Source: Desulfogranum marinum (GTDB lineage Bacteria; Desulfobacterota; Desulfobulbia; Desulfobulbales; Desulfobulbaceae). From it: a stretch of DNA of 64,000 bases. Positions 9,477-18,913 of this stretch are shown here, piece after piece. The DNA lies in contig NZ_JAFFQD010000024.1 of assembly GCF_016918565.1 (NCBI RefSeq), forward strand, positions 20,782-84,781, given 5' to 3'. Within the stretch, counting starts at the first letter, position 1. Each line of letters opens with the position of its first letter. Both the position numbers and the translations under genes were made by a program. The notes below the pieces were generated by a model that was not told where the DNA came from, did not search any database, and saw only the letters and a program-made list of their open reading frames with translations.

Positions 9477-10205
9477 TCAAGAGATCGTTTCACCATTTTT
9501 CCTTCTCTGCCTGATTATTTGCTCGAGCGCATCAAAGTGTTTTTTCATAACCAACTCTGCTTTTTCTCCATCGCGGGCCTTGATGTGCTCGTAGAATAAT
9601 TCGTTAAATCGGATATCCTTCCTGGCTGTTTCCATGTCTGGTTCTTTGTCAAGAACCTGTTGAAAGACGTGGACAAGAGCGGCCATTAAGCTACTGATAA
9701 AGCGATTGTGGCAGGCATCGGCTATTAACTTATGAAAGCCTATAGCCTTTGTCTGGTTCGGTTCACCCTTTTCTATGGAGTGATGAATTGCCGCAATATA
9801 CTCTTCCATGGCGACGAGATCATTTTCAGTCCTCCGTGCTGCAGCAAGCCTGGCAAGTCCTGGTTCAAGAATCTGTCTGAATTCGGCGAGATCAGTTACA
9901 GTCACTCCACCAAACAAAAAAGCGTTGGTGACAACGTTCACCATCTTCTCCACGCCAGGTTCAGCAATGAAGCTGCCGCCAAAAATCCCTCTTTTTTTGA
10001 CAATCAGCCCTTCACTCTCCAGCTCATGTAAAGCCTCCCGGACTGATACCTTGCTTACCCTGTACTGCCTGGCAATTTCAACTTCAGGAGAGAGCTTGTC
10101 ACCCGATTTATACACCCCGTCTAATACGGCCTGCTTTAAGTCACTTTTGATCCGGTCTGCAATTTTTTTCTTAGGCGACAACTTGGCCCTGGATGAAGAG
10201 GACAC
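9477..10205 (-). CDS. GntR-family transcriptional regulator, FadR (FCD) subfamily
   Basis: A 242-residue regulator: winged helix-turn-helix at about residues 12-75 (RVSKVSVREALHELESEGL is the recognition region) followed by an all-helical FCD ligand domain with the metal-type histidines (FHKLIADACHN; FYEHIKARDGEKAE). FCD regulators sense organic acids. The frame is open for another 59 codons upstream, but GTG at 10205 is preferred because a GTGGAG ribosome site is placed 6 bases before it and the homology begins just after. It is the first gene of the ASST-tctCBA operon, 30 bases before the arylsulfotransferase gene, so it probably controls that operon in response to the transported acid. Confidence 0.88.
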   Translation of the reverse strand: MSSSSRAKLSPKKKIADRIKSDLKQAVLDGVYKSGDKLSPEVEIARQYRVSKVSVREALHELESEGLIVKKRGIFGGSFIAEPGVEKMVNVVTNAFLFGGVTVTDLAEFRQILEPGLARLAAARRTENDLVAMEEYIAAIHHSIEKGEPNQTKAIGFHKLIADACHNRFISSLMAALVHVFQQVLDKEPDMETARKDIRFNELFYEHIKARDGEKAELVMKKHFDALEQIIRQRRKNGETIS

Positions 10206-10224
10206 AACAAACTCCACAAAAATT

Positions 10225-10253
10225 AAAGTTAGTTCTTTAAAAGTTAGTTCTTT
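10225..10253. promoter_or_regulatory. Two direct 14-bp repeats upstream of the GntR gene
   Basis: AAAGTTAGTTCTTT occurs at 10225-10238 and again at 10240-10253, a period of 15 bases, 20 to 48 bases before the proposed GTG start. Tandem half-sites next to a regulator gene suggest an autoregulatory operator, but they could also be a simple in-frame duplication in a longer N-terminus. Confidence 0.4.
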
Positions 10254-10403
10254 TACGCGGGTATACTTACAGACATTGTGTGTTTTGTCAAGAAAGCTGA
10301 GAGTAGGTGACATGCAGGGGGTGGCGGGATTACATGGATATGTATGAATTAACAGGAAGAGGCTAGCGGGCTTAATTGGCAAAACGGTTTCGGTTGCCGA
10401 TAG

Positions 10404-10422
10404 TCCACTATATCACAGTGGA
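10404..10422. promoter_or_regulatory. Short palindrome between divergent genes
   Basis: TCCACT and AGTGGA arms are separated by 7 bases in the gap between the leftward GntR operon and the rightward AIM24-like gene. Position suits an operator acting on either promoter; a chance palindrome of this size is also possible. Confidence 0.3.
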
Positions 10423-10500
10423 TCAATTGACAAGTGTTACCCTCTTTTATATCATAGAAAGTACAAATAATTACTGCCTATTAAAGCAAGAGGAACAACC

Positions 10501-11289
10501 ATGCGCAGTCATGAAATAGATTATGAAATCATTGGTAATGATATCCAGATAATTGAGGTGGAGCTTGATCCGGGGGAAACAGTCATCGCGGAAGCAGGCG
10601 CCATGAACTACATGGAAGACGGTATCGGTTTTGCAGCAAAAATGGGCGATGGGTCGGAGTCGGAAAGCGGGATTATGGGGCTGCTTAAAGGCGTCGGCAA
10701 ACGAGTTCTCACCGGCGAATCCATTTTCATGACCCACTTTACAAATAATGGTGGTGGGAAGAAGCGGGTTGCTTTTGCAGCGCCTTACCCGGGGAAAATT
10801 ATTCCCATTGATCTAGGCACCATTGAGGGTGGGGAACTCTTATGCCAGAAAGATGCGTTTTTGTGCGCTGCCCTTGGCACTGAGATCAGTATTGCGTTCA
10901 ACCAGAAACTGGGGGCGGGGTTCTTTGGTGGTGAAGGCTTCATCCTTCAGAAGTTGGTAGGCGACGGTATGGCATTTATCCATGCCGGTGGCACCGTCGT
11001 GAAAAAAGAACTCCGAGGCGATAAATTACTAGTGGATACCGGTTGCCTGGTCGGTTTTTCAACCGGTATTGATTACAGTATTGAGCGAGCCGGCAACCTG
11101 AAATCAATGTTTTTCGGCGGTGAAGGGTTATTCCTTGCCACCTTACAGGGCCATGGAGCCGTGTGGTTACAAGGCCTGCCGTTTTCCAGAATGGCGGATC
11201 GTATCATCGCCAACGCACCATCGGCTGGTGGTGAAAGCAAGGGAGAAGGTTCAATGCTGGGCAACCTCGGCACGTTCTTTGAGAAATAA
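10501..11289 (+). CDS. AIM24 / TIGR00266 family protein
   Basis: A 262-residue protein of the widespread TIGR00266/AIM24 family, matching in length and in landmarks: an N-terminal [19 protein letters not shown] segment, a glycine-rich core ([19 protein letters not shown]), GLGA-like beta strands and the C-terminal [16 protein letters not shown]. The bacterial members have no established activity; the fold is a double-psi-like beta barrel related to tryptophan RNA-binding attenuation proteins. An AAGAGG ribosome site lies 8 bases before the ATG. It is divergent from the GntR-led operon and stands alone. Confidence 0.85.
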   Translation: MRSHEIDYEIIGNDIQIIEVELDPGETVIAEAGAMNYMEDGIGFAAKMGDGSESESGIMGLLKGVGKRVLTGESIFMTHFTNNGGGKKRVAFAAPYPGKIIPIDLGTIEGGELLCQKDAFLCAALGTEISIAFNQKLGAGFFGGEGFILQKLVGDGMAFIHAGGTVVKKELRGDKLLVDTGCLVGFSTGIDYSIERAGNLKSMFFGGEGLFLATLQGHGAVWLQGLPFSRMADRIIANAPSAGGESKGEGSMLGNLGTFFEK

Positions 11290-11680
11290 AGTACTGCTCT
11301 TGTCCGCCTTTGCCTGTTTTTGTCCTGTAGCAAGAGTACTTGATTTGGAAACCTCAAGTATCAGGTTAAGTTATCATCTGACAACTGACAGGTCAAACCT
11401 CTTATACTATCAGCTTTAGCCCGAATTTTTTATGAACATTATGAGGATCTGTACAATTGTAAACAATTTCAAAATGTTGAACATCAATAAATGAAGTTGT
11501 AAATTTTTACAATATTCACCAAAGGTGCCGGTAAACGGTATCAAAAATTTAGCAAGGAGTATGAGGGGGCAACTCTACCACGTCGGTTGGTCTGAATTAC
11601 CATCTTGTTGAAATTATATTAACAGTGTTTCCAAGGTATAGCGATATAGATTGAAACTAAAATGCAGCTATGGAGGACAT
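11290..11680. promoter_or_regulatory. Upstream region of the molybdenum hydroxylase genes with palindromic motifs
   Basis: This 391-base gap has no coding frame. It contains TTGTAAACAA at 11457-11466 and the near-perfect palindrome TTGTAAATTTTTACAA at 11497-11512. Both fit the loose FadR-subfamily pattern TnGT-N(0-3)-ACnA, and the reverse complement of the first motif recurs upstream of the TRAP-TAXI operon at 21842-21851. They are candidate operators for the iorAB-type operon. Confidence 0.4.
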
Positions 11681-12148
11681 ATGATTTCGTTACATGTAAA
11701 TGGAGAGGTCAGTAAGGTTGATGTGGACCCCGATACCCCGTTGCTGTGGGTACTGCGTGATAACTTGGGGATTACAAGCGTCAAGTATACATGTGGGATT
11801 GCTGAGTGCGGTATCTGTACGGTGCTTTTAGATGGTGAGGCTGTCCGGTCCTGTTCAATCACTGTAGAGGAAGTCGTTGGGAGCAAAATTCTTACAATTG
11901 AAGGCATCGCTGATGATCATCCTGTCAAGATTGCATGGATTGAAAAGCAAGTGCCCCAATGTGGGTATTGTCAACCAGGTGTCATGCTGCAGACTGTTGA
12001 CTTTCTCTCCAGGGTGCCTGATCCGTCTGGTGAGCAGATCAATGAAGCTCTAGATGATGTAATTTGCCGATGCGGCTCCCATCCGCGGATGAAGCAGGCA
12101 ATAAAGCTTGCTGCAGGAATGACCTCAACTGCGGGTGTGAAATCATGA
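11681..12148 (+). CDS. Isoquinoline 1-oxidoreductase-like small subunit, two [2Fe-2S] clusters
   Basis: A 155-residue protein of the xanthine dehydrogenase/CoxS small-subunit family. The N-terminal plant-type ferredoxin domain has C-x4-C-x2-C (CGIAECGIC) with the fourth Cys in AVRSC; the C-terminal helical domain has CGYC and CRCG for the second cluster. It transfers electrons from the molybdopterin subunit. The start at 11681 is chosen over an in-frame TTG at 11651 because GGAGG is placed 5 bases before the ATG. Its stop codon overlaps the start of the large subunit gene (ATGA), indicating translational coupling. Confidence 0.92.
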   Translation: MISLHVNGEVSKVDVDPDTPLLWVLRDNLGITSVKYTCGIAECGICTVLLDGEAVRSCSITVEEVVGSKILTIEGIADDHPVKIAWIEKQVPQCGYCQPGVMLQTVDFLSRVPDPSGEQINEALDDVICRCGSHPRMKQAIKLAAGMTSTAGVKS

Positions 12149-14292
12149 CTATCGATATAACAAGAAGGACCTTTTTGCAGCAAAGCAGCCTTGTTATTGG
12201 TGTAACGTTACTCTCAAATTCTTTCGAGCTCTGCAATGTGTCTTTTGTTAGAGCAGGTTCAGAACTGACATTTAAACCTCATGCTTTTCTCGAAATCGCA
12301 AAAGATGACTCGATAATAATCTGGATGGGGCAGACCAATCTTGGTCAGGGGACGCATACCGGTATCCCTATGATTATCGCCGATGAACTGGATGCTGCAT
12401 GGAAAAATATTGGAGTGAAAATGGCGCTTGCTGCAGAGCCGTTTAAAGACCCTCTGTGGCATGTCCAGTTAACCGGAGGTAGTACGAGCATTCGTCACCG
12501 CTGGGATATGCTACGCCAAGTAGGTGCAACAGCCCGTCAGATGCTTGTTGAGGCTGCAGCAGAGAAGTGGGGCGTTTCTGCGGAGAAATGCACGGCAAAA
12601 GAATCCAAAGTCTTTCACCCTGACGGACGCAGCTTCTCCTATGGAGAACTCGTAGAAACGGCAGGAAAAAGGAAAATTCCTGAAAATTCTCAGCTGAAAG
12701 ATGCTGGAAAGTACAAAATAATAGGTACATCCAAGCAGCGACTAGATATACCGGATAAGGTAAAGGGGAAAACCGTTTACGGTATCGATTTTACCTTGCC
12801 TGAAATGTGCATAGCAGTGGTAGCTCGTCCTATTGCTTACGGTGCAAGCCCCCAATCCTACAATGAACAGGCTGCCATGGCTGTCAAGGGGGTGGTTAAG
12901 GTCGTCCCCATTGATGATAAGATTGCGGTATGCGCAGAAACGACCTATGCGGCTATGCAGGGGCGAGATGCTCTCAATATTAAGTGGTCGGAAGGCTCCC
13001 ATCCAGATTTGAATGATGAATACCTGGATGCCTTGTTTGTAAAACATCTTGAGCAACCTGGTGCGGTTGGCAAAGAAAGCGGAGATGCTGAAGAAGCTTT
13101 TGCTCAAGCTCACAAAACTGTAGAAGAATCCTATAAGCTACCGTATATCTCACACGCTCAGGTTGAACCAATAAACTGCACAGCTCATGTGGAAAAAGAG
13201 CGTTGTCGGCTATGGGTGCCAACGCAAGGGCAAACAGTTGCCCAGATGACAGCCTCCAAGATTACCGGGCTGCCACCTGAAAAAGTAGAGGTGATGACCA
13301 CTTTTGCTGGTGGTGGTTTTGGTTTGCGTGGGGAACCTGATCCGGTTGTTGATTCGGTAATACTTTCTCAGGCTTTAGGCAGGCCTGTGAAAGTAATCTG
13401 GAGTCGTGAAGACGACTTTGCCAATGACTATTTTCGCCCAGGCAGTCAATGTCGAATAAAAGCTGGGCTCGATAAAGAGGGCAGGGTAGTCGCATGGATA
13501 CATAAAGTTGCCGCCCCTTCAGTTATGTCCAGGGTGATGCCCCAATACGTAGAGGATGGAATAGATCCTGATGCCATTAGTGGCATCAGGGATATGCCAT
13601 ATTCTATCCCTAATCAGCTTGTAAACTATGTCATGTTGCAAGGGGTGCCTATACCTGTCGGTTGGTGGAGGTCTGTAGGGTATTCTGTCAATGTATTCAC
13701 AGTAGAATCTTTTATAGATGAGCTGGCCCATAAATCTGGAAAAGATCCGCTCCAATTTCGCCTGGAGCACATGGAGAAAGGTTCTCGCCCTTATAAGTTG
13801 TTGTCACTTCTCGCTGAAAAAGGTGCATGGAACAGTCCGGTTACCCAAGGAAGGGCAAGAGGTGTGGCCCTGACATTCTGTTTTGAGTCTATTGTTGCCC
13901 ATATAGCTGAAGTTTCTGTGGACAATCGAGGAAAAATAGCGGTCCATAAAGTGATATGTGCTGTGGACTGTGGAACAGCCGTTTATCCTGATGCAATTAA
14001 AGCTCAGGCTGAAGCCGGAGTAGTTATGGGGTTAAGCCTGGCCTTTCATGAAGAGGTTCATTTTGATAATGGCGGGGTCAAGACAGCAAATTATGATGAA
14101 TACCCTGTGCTGACCATGTCCGAGGTACCTGAAATTGAGGTACATATAGCAAGCAACAACCTGAAGGCAGGAGGCATTGGTGAACCAGTGCTACCCTCGG
14201 TAGCCCCGGCAGTTTCCAATGCTGTGTTTAAAGCAACCGGTGTGCGACTAAGAGAATTGCCGTTTAAGACTGAATTGTTGGTTAGTGGCTGA
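12145..14292 (+). CDS. Isoquinoline 1-oxidoreductase-like molybdopterin subunit, Tat-exported
   Basis: A 715-residue IorB-type molybdenum hydroxylase large subunit. The start at 12145 overlaps the small-subunit stop. It begins with a twin-arginine signal ([10 protein letters not shown] then a hydrophobic stretch), so the heterodimer should be folded in the cytoplasm and exported to the periplasm. Family motifs visible are [16 protein letters not shown] near residue 60, the cofactor loop [13 protein letters not shown] and the C-terminal [20 protein letters not shown], whose Glu is the general base. Relatives hydroxylate N-heterocycles or oxidise aldehydes; the substrate is not predictable. There is no third flavin subunit, typical for IorAB, so a cytochrome or other periplasmic acceptor is expected. 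Confidence 0.9.
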   Translation: MTIDITRRTFLQQSSLVIGVTLLSNSFELCNVSFVRAGSELTFKPHAFLEIAKDDSIIIWMGQTNLGQGTHTGIPMIIADELDAAWKNIGVKMALAAEPFKDPLWHVQLTGGSTSIRHRWDMLRQVGATARQMLVEAAAEKWGVSAEKCTAKESKVFHPDGRSFSYGELVETAGKRKIPENSQLKDAGKYKIIGTSKQRLDIPDKVKGKTVYGIDFTLPEMCIAVVARPIAYGASPQSYNEQAAMAVKGVVKVVPIDDKIAVCAETTYAAMQGRDALNIKWSEGSHPDLNDEYLDALFVKHLEQPGAVGKESGDAEEAFAQAHKTVEESYKLPYISHAQVEPINCTAHVEKERCRLWVPTQGQTVAQMTASKITGLPPEKVEVMTTFAGGGFGLRGEPDPVVDSVILSQALGRPVKVIWSREDDFANDYFRPGSQCRIKAGLDKEGRVVAWIHKVAAPSVMSRVMPQYVEDGIDPDAISGIRDMPYSIPNQLVNYVMLQGVPIPVGWWRSVGYSVNVFTVESFIDELAHKSGKDPLQFRLEHMEKGSRPYKLLSLLAEKGAWNSPVTQGRARGVALTFCFESIVAHIAEVSVDNRGKIAVHKVICAVDCGTAVYPDAIKAQAEAGVVMGLSLAFHEEVHFDNGGVKTANYDEYPVLTMSEVPEIEVHIASNNLKAGGIGEPVLPSVAPAVSNAVFKATGVRLRELPFKTELLVSG

Positions 14293-14676
14293 TCGAACCG
14301 AGAGTCATGGCTTCGACTTGATCATGGGTGACATACAAGGTTGTTTTGCCCAGTTTTCTTTGTAACAGGGAGATTTCAGCCATGATCTGCGCACGCTGTT
14401 TCGCGTCAAGGTTTGACAAGGGTTCGTTCAAAAGAAAAACCGTTGGATTCCTTACAAGGGCCCGTCCCATGGCGACACGTTGCCGTTGATCAGGATTTTT
14501 CCATCGGTCACATTTTCAAGTCCGACCAGTAAGCGGAGTGCTGTTGACTTGCCGTACCCTGATGGTGCAATCAGGACGACAAGTTCTCCATCGCTTATTT
14601 TCAGTTCGAAATCTTTGAGCGCCAGGGTGTCGTCGGGATACCTCTTTGTTACCTTTTGAAAATCTAGCGTAGCCAC
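14288..14676 (-). pseudogene. Internally deleted MalK/UgpC-type ABC transporter ATPase
   Basis: Two parts of one ATPase remain. The upstream part (14676 to about 14490) reads [20 protein letters not shown] and on to a Walker A altered to APSGYGKST, ending at ILING. The downstream part (about 14487 to 14295) resumes at [15 protein letters not shown], then Walker B changed to [12 protein letters not shown] and [10 protein letters not shown]. The Q-loop and signature motif between them have been removed by an out-of-frame deletion, and everything after MTLG is missing because the sequence runs into the end of the molybdenum hydroxylase gene. No membrane or binding-protein genes of the transporter remain nearby. 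It is a dead gene. Confidence 0.85.
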
Positions 14677-14822
14677 AGTCAGCCTTTTATTTTTTACCTC
14701 AAAATGTTTTTGCGTTGAATATGTACCCTGCAGGCAATAATGATATTTAAAGGTAGATTCTAGAAAGGAACGATATTCGGCGACTCACATTTTTGGGACT
14801 TTTCATCCAAAGGGAGGTCAGA

Positions 14823-16103
14823 ATGCGGAATCTTTGTTCGAGCTGCCAAATCTGTTTTGCTTTACTTTTCTTATTCGCACCCACTGTTCATGGTGGTGAA
14901 CTTTATTCAACCCAACAATACCTGACTGGTGACTGGGGCGGGAAACGGACTAAACTCAATGAGGCAGGGGTCCATATCGGTCTCAGTTACACGGCTGAGC
15001 CTGCCGCTTCTGTTTCCGGAGGCTTTGAGCAGGAGAGCACCTACCTGCATAACATCAATGCCGAGCTCAAGCTGGATCTCACCAAATTAATCAGTCTGCC
15101 CAAGACCCGATTCCTGGCAAAATACTCAAGCAGGAGTGGGGATAACCTGTCTGAAGATTATGTAGTTCCGGCTGCAACTGAAGATGGGCGGTACATCTAC
15201 GGCGAATATTACAACAAAAGCCAGGAGGCTTTTGGCGGTCAGACCACTAAGCTTGTCAATTTTCAATTCACAACCCAGTTTACCGAGGACCTGTCTCTGG
15301 ATTACGGGCGACTGGTGATGAATGATCTTTTCCTCCGTTCGGATCTGTACTGCAATTTCATGAACAACGCGATATGCGGTAGCCCCAAAGGGGTCTTCAC
15401 CCCGTATTCTCTCAACGCCTACCCAGATGCCACCGCAGGTGTTCATGCCGGTTATAAGATTGGAGAAAAGGTGCAGATAAAGGCCGGTGTGTTTGACGGA
15501 GGCTGGACTGAGCAGGACAAGAACGGCTGGGACTGGACCCTGGGCGAAAATGGGATGGCCATAGCTGCTGAACTCCAGTTTTATTTTCATCGAGATGCTC
15601 AAGCAGGGGTCGACGATGTCGTCAAGATAGGGTTGAATCATCATACCGGTGATTTTCAGGCCTTTGATTCCGATGAAATTTTTGAAGGACAGACATCTTT
15701 CTGGGTACTTAGCGACTGGATGCTCTACCGCGAGGAAAGTGCTGATGACCAGGGCCTTGCGGCTTTCGGGTCAATAGTTTTGAACACGGATGATGAAATA
15801 TCAGCGCTTCCGATGAGTATTAGTGCCGGCTGTATCTATAGGGGGTTGATTCCGACCAGGGACAGGGACAAGCTAGGGTTAATGCTCACCTACGCTGAAC
15901 ACTCGGATTTCAATACCTATACACATGATTTCGTTGGTGAAAAGGAAAGAGGCAACGAGACCCTTGTGGAACTTACCTATAATATGGTTCTCGGGTATGG
16001 CCTGGAACTGATGCCTTCTATCCAATATATTTTGAATCCCAATGGTTCCAAAGATTTTTCCAATGTGACTGTGCTGGGCCTTAAACTCAATGTCAACCTC
16101 TAG
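14823..16103 (+). CDS. oprB: Carbohydrate-selective porin, OprB family
   Basis: A 426-residue outer-membrane porin. A signal peptide (MRNLCSSCQICFALLFLFAP, cleavage after VHG) is followed by the family hallmark YLTGDWGGKRTKLNEAGV and alternating beta strands to the C-terminal strand (VTVLGLKLNVNL). OprB porins let sugars such as glucose through the outer membrane. The start at 14823 is chosen over an upstream ATG because GGGAGGT lies 5-6 bases before it. It is followed by the PTS genes, with a MITE-like element in the gap whose first bases complete the TAG stop codon. Confidence 0.9.
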   Translation: MRNLCSSCQICFALLFLFAPTVHGGELYSTQQYLTGDWGGKRTKLNEAGVHIGLSYTAEPAASVSGGFEQESTYLHNINAELKLDLTKLISLPKTRFLAKYSSRSGDNLSEDYVVPAATEDGRYIYGEYYNKSQEAFGGQTTKLVNFQFTTQFTEDLSLDYGRLVMNDLFLRSDLYCNFMNNAICGSPKGVFTPYSLNAYPDATAGVHAGYKIGEKVQIKAGVFDGGWTEQDKNGWDWTLGENGMAIAAELQFYFHRDAQAGVDDVVKIGLNHHTGDFQAFDSDEIFEGQTSFWVLSDWMLYREESADDQGLAAFGSIVLNTDDEISALPMSISAGCIYRGLIPTRDRDKLGLMLTYAEHSDFNTYTHDFVGEKERGNETLVELTYNMVLGYGLELMPSIQYILNPNGSKDFSNVTVLGLKLNVNL

Positions 16104-16353
16104 CCCGGATTTCTCATCAGTGAAGTTTTTCGCAGATCGAGGCGCAGGACATGCAGCAGGTAAGCGTAGACTCCGATAGTAAGCTACCGCAAATGGCCTG
16201 CAACAAAGAGTCTGCGGAAAAATCCGCTGACCCGGAGGGTGAGTTTTTTGATTATCGACGAAAAAAACAGTCTGTTTATTTAGCGCTACCGTATTTTCTA
16301 TAAATATCAAAAAGTTAAGTCGAAGATCAGAAAACTCATGAGAAATCCGGGCT
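16102..16353. mobile_element. MITE-like element, copy 1 (252 bp)
   Basis: Perfect 16-bp terminal inverted repeats, AGCCCGGATTTCTCAT at 16102-16117 and its reverse complement at 16338-16353, enclose 220 bases with no coding capacity. The interior shares AGGTAAGCGWAGACTCYGATAGT with a second element at 38506-38740. The left end supplies the last two bases of the TAG stop of the porin gene. No target-site duplication is obvious. It separates oprB from the PTS operon. Confidence 0.7.
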
Positions 16354-16383
16354 GATATCCTCAACCTTTAAAGGAAGAGAAAC

Positions 16384-18909
16384 ATGGATAAAGTCATTGT
16401 AAAATCACCATTATCTGGAGTGATATACCCGATCGAGCAGGTTCCCGACCCGGTATTTTCGCAGAAAATGGTTGGAGACGGAATATCGATTGACCCTGTC
16501 AACAACGTCCTGGTCGCCCCCTTTGACGGCACGGTCACTCAAGTGCACAGTGCCTGTCATGCGGTCACTATAACCCACCAGACCGGCCTGGAGGTAATGA
16601 TGCATATCGGTATCGATACCGTTGCCTTGAAGGGTAAGGGCTTTACTGCTCATGTCAAAGAGGGACAAGAGGTAAAGCAGGGGGATGAGTTGATCTCGAT
16701 AGACATGGATCTTGTGGCGACCAGCGCCAAAAGCCTTCTTACCCAGGTTATTCTCACAAACGGTGAGCTTGTGGCCGATGTCGTTAAGGCAAATGGTCTG
16801 GCTGAGCATGCTGTTACCGATCTGATGACGGTGACCCTGAAGAGAGATACAGGCGATGGAGAAAAAGAGTCCGGCCTGGAGGTGCTGTCAGAGGCATTGG
16901 TTGTACCAAACCCAACCGGTCTCCATGCCCGGCCAGCAGCGGTGCTTGCCGCTCTGGCCAAAAAGTTTGATGCCAGAATCGAGTTGATAAAAGGAGAGGA
17001 GCGTGTCAATGCCAAGTCCGTAGTTGGCATCATGAAACTGAACGTCGCCCATCTCGACAAAATCCAGCTAAGAGCTATTGGCCCAGACTCGGAGTCTGCC
17101 GTGGCAGAGATATTGCCACAGATCGCAGGTGGCCTTGGCGATGAGGGGACAACTCCCGTCTCCGTACCTGCATCCACGGAACTATCTGAAGACCAGACCA
17201 TGGTAACAGGGCCCAAAAGCGGTGATCCGAATCTCTTGCTCGGTGTTGCAGCAGCACCTGGGATTGCTGTGGGTAAAGCTGTCAGGGTGCGTGAAGAGGT
17301 CTTTGATTTTGAGGAAGAGGCCGATGATGCCCATCACGAAAATGTCCGTCTTGACAACGCAATAGAAGAGGCGAAAAACTATCTTGAGGCGCTACAAATA
17401 AACCTGCATAAGCAATCAGATGGGGCCAAGGCAGCAATCTTTGCTGCCCATCGGGAGATACTTGATGATCCGGACCTGCTGGATATCGCGAGGAGCCTGA
17501 CAGCAAAGGGAAAAAGCGCGGAGTATGCCTGGCAGAATGCGTATACCACTCTTGCTGACCAGCTGGCCGTATTGCAAAACGAGATCCTTGCCGGCAGGGC
17601 GAATGATCTTCGTGATGTGGGAAAAAGGGTGTTGCGGATACTAACCGGTAAAGAGCCTGAAGAGTTGCAGCTGCCTGATGTGGCCATACTGGTAGCCGAA
17701 GAACTGACCCCATCGTTTACCGCTACCATAGACACAACAAAGGTCAAGGGGTTCTGCACGACCACTGGAGGTGCAACTTCGCATGTCGCCATCCTGGCCC
17801 GGTCCCTTGATATAGCAGCCGTGGCCGGGATCGAGGCCGAGGCACTTGAGATACAAGACGGGACCCCGCTCATTCTCAATGGCGGTAAAGGAACGCTGAG
17901 GATCAACCCTTCAGATGAGTTGATCCGGCAAACCCTTGAAGAACAGGCGGCTATGCAGGAGCAGAAGGAAAAGGATCTTGCGGCGGCAGGTGAAGCGGCA
18001 GTCACCACCGATGGGAAGAGGATGGAGGTTGTCGCCAATATCGGTGGGGTTGAAGAGGCGAGGGAATCGATAACCCTTGGCGGGGAAGGGGTCGGACTTC
18101 TCCGCTCGGAGTTTTTATTTCTTAAGAGAACCACTGCACCGACCGAGGACGAGCAGTATGAGGTGTATCGGGATGTCCTGCTTGCTCTTGAAGGTCGCCC
18201 CCTTATTGTTCGGACCCTGGATGTGGGCGGCGACAAGCCACTTCCATACCTGCCCATGCCGGTTGAGGAAAACCCTTTTCTCGGGCAACGAGGTATCCGT
18301 ATCGGACTGGAGCGGCCTGAAATTTTCCGGGTCCAGGCCCGGGCAATCCTGCGAGCCGGAGCGTATGGCAAGATACGGATCATGTTTCCGATGATTGCAA
18401 CCATACAAGAGTTTCGCGAAGCCAGGCAGATGTTGGAGGTAGAGCGGGAAAAACTCGGAGTCGCGCCAATCGAGGTCGGCATCATGGTCGAAGTTCCGTC
18501 CACCGCTGTGATGGCTGAACAGTTTGCAAAAGAGGTTGATTTCTTTTCGGTCGGTACCAATGACCTGACCCAGTACTGTCTGGCCATGGATCGGGGACAT
18601 CCTAAACTTGCATCCAAGGTGGATGGTATGGACCCATCTGTCCTTAGAATGATCCGGCAGGCGGCAGAAGGGGCTCATAGTCAGGGGAAGTGGATTGGAG
18701 TCTGCGGTGGCCTGGCCTCTGATCCCGATGCCGTACCAATACTTATCGGACTGGGGGTTGATGAACTTTCAGTATCCGTACCCGCCCTGCCTTCAATCAA
18801 GGCGGAAGTTCGAAACTGGTCGGAGAGCGATTGTCGTAAGTTGGCTGAGGATGGTATTCACTGTGTTTCCAGTTCAGAGGTGCGCGAACTGGTAGGAAAT
18901 GCGAGGTGA
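16384..18909 (+). CDS. PTS EIIA(Glc)-HPr-Enzyme I fusion protein
   Basis: An 841-residue cytoplasmic multiphosphoryl transfer protein. Residues 1-155 are a glucose-type EIIA with active His74 in MMHIGIDTV; residues 170-255 are HPr with His181 in GLHARPAA; residues 285-841 are Enzyme I with phospho-His467 in [10 protein letters not shown] and the PEP-binding C-terminal barrel ([22 protein letters not shown]). It carries phosphate from phosphoenolpyruvate all the way to EIIA, so with the adjacent IIC-IIB-IIB permease it makes a complete PTS. An AGGAAG Shine-Dalgarno precedes the ATG. HPr lacks a clear separate regulatory partner in the window. Confidence 0.94.
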   Translation: MDKVIVKSPLSGVIYPIEQVPDPVFSQKMVGDGISIDPVNNVLVAPFDGTVTQVHSACHAVTITHQTGLEVMMHIGIDTVALKGKGFTAHVKEGQEVKQGDELISIDMDLVATSAKSLLTQVILTNGELVADVVKANGLAEHAVTDLMTVTLKRDTGDGEKESGLEVLSEALVVPNPTGLHARPAAVLAALAKKFDARIELIKGEERVNAKSVVGIMKLNVAHLDKIQLRAIGPDSESAVAEILPQIAGGLGDEGTTPVSVPASTELSEDQTMVTGPKSGDPNLLLGVAAAPGIAVGKAVRVREEVFDFEEEADDAHHENVRLDNAIEEAKNYLEALQINLHKQSDGAKAAIFAAHREILDDPDLLDIARSLTAKGKSAEYAWQNAYTTLADQLAVLQNEILAGRANDLRDVGKRVLRILTGKEPEELQLPDVAILVAEELTPSFTATIDTTKVKGFCTTTGGATSHVAILARSLDIAAVAGIEAEALEIQDGTPLILNGGKGTLRINPSDELIRQTLEEQAAMQEQKEKDLAAAGEAAVTTDGKRMEVVANIGGVEEARESITLGGEGVGLLRSEFLFLKRTTAPTEDEQYEVYRDVLLALEGRPLIVRTLDVGGDKPLPYLPMPVEENPFLGQRGIRIGLERPEIFRVQARAILRAGAYGKIRIMFPMIATIQEFREARQMLEVEREKLGVAPIEVGIMVEVPSTAVMAEQFAKEVDFFSVGTNDLTQYCLAMDRGHPKLASKVDGMDPSVLRMIRQAAEGAHSQGKWIGVCGGLASDPDAVPILIGLGVDELSVSVPALPSIKAEVRNWSESDCRKLAEDGIHCVSSSEVRELVGNAR

Positions 18910-18913
18910 TGGC

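Noticed and set aside
10225..10253. Short direct repeats considered as the edge of a CRISPR array
   Set aside because: Only two 14-bp copies one base apart, no spacers and no cas genes in the window.
15126..15644. Open frame of 172 codons opposite oprB
   Set aside because: Shadow frame of the porin gene.
17379..18617. Long open frame of 412 codons on the minus strand
   Set aside because: It is fully antisense to the PTS EIIA-HPr-EI gene, is rich in Ser/Arg as typical for shadow frames and has no recognisable domain.
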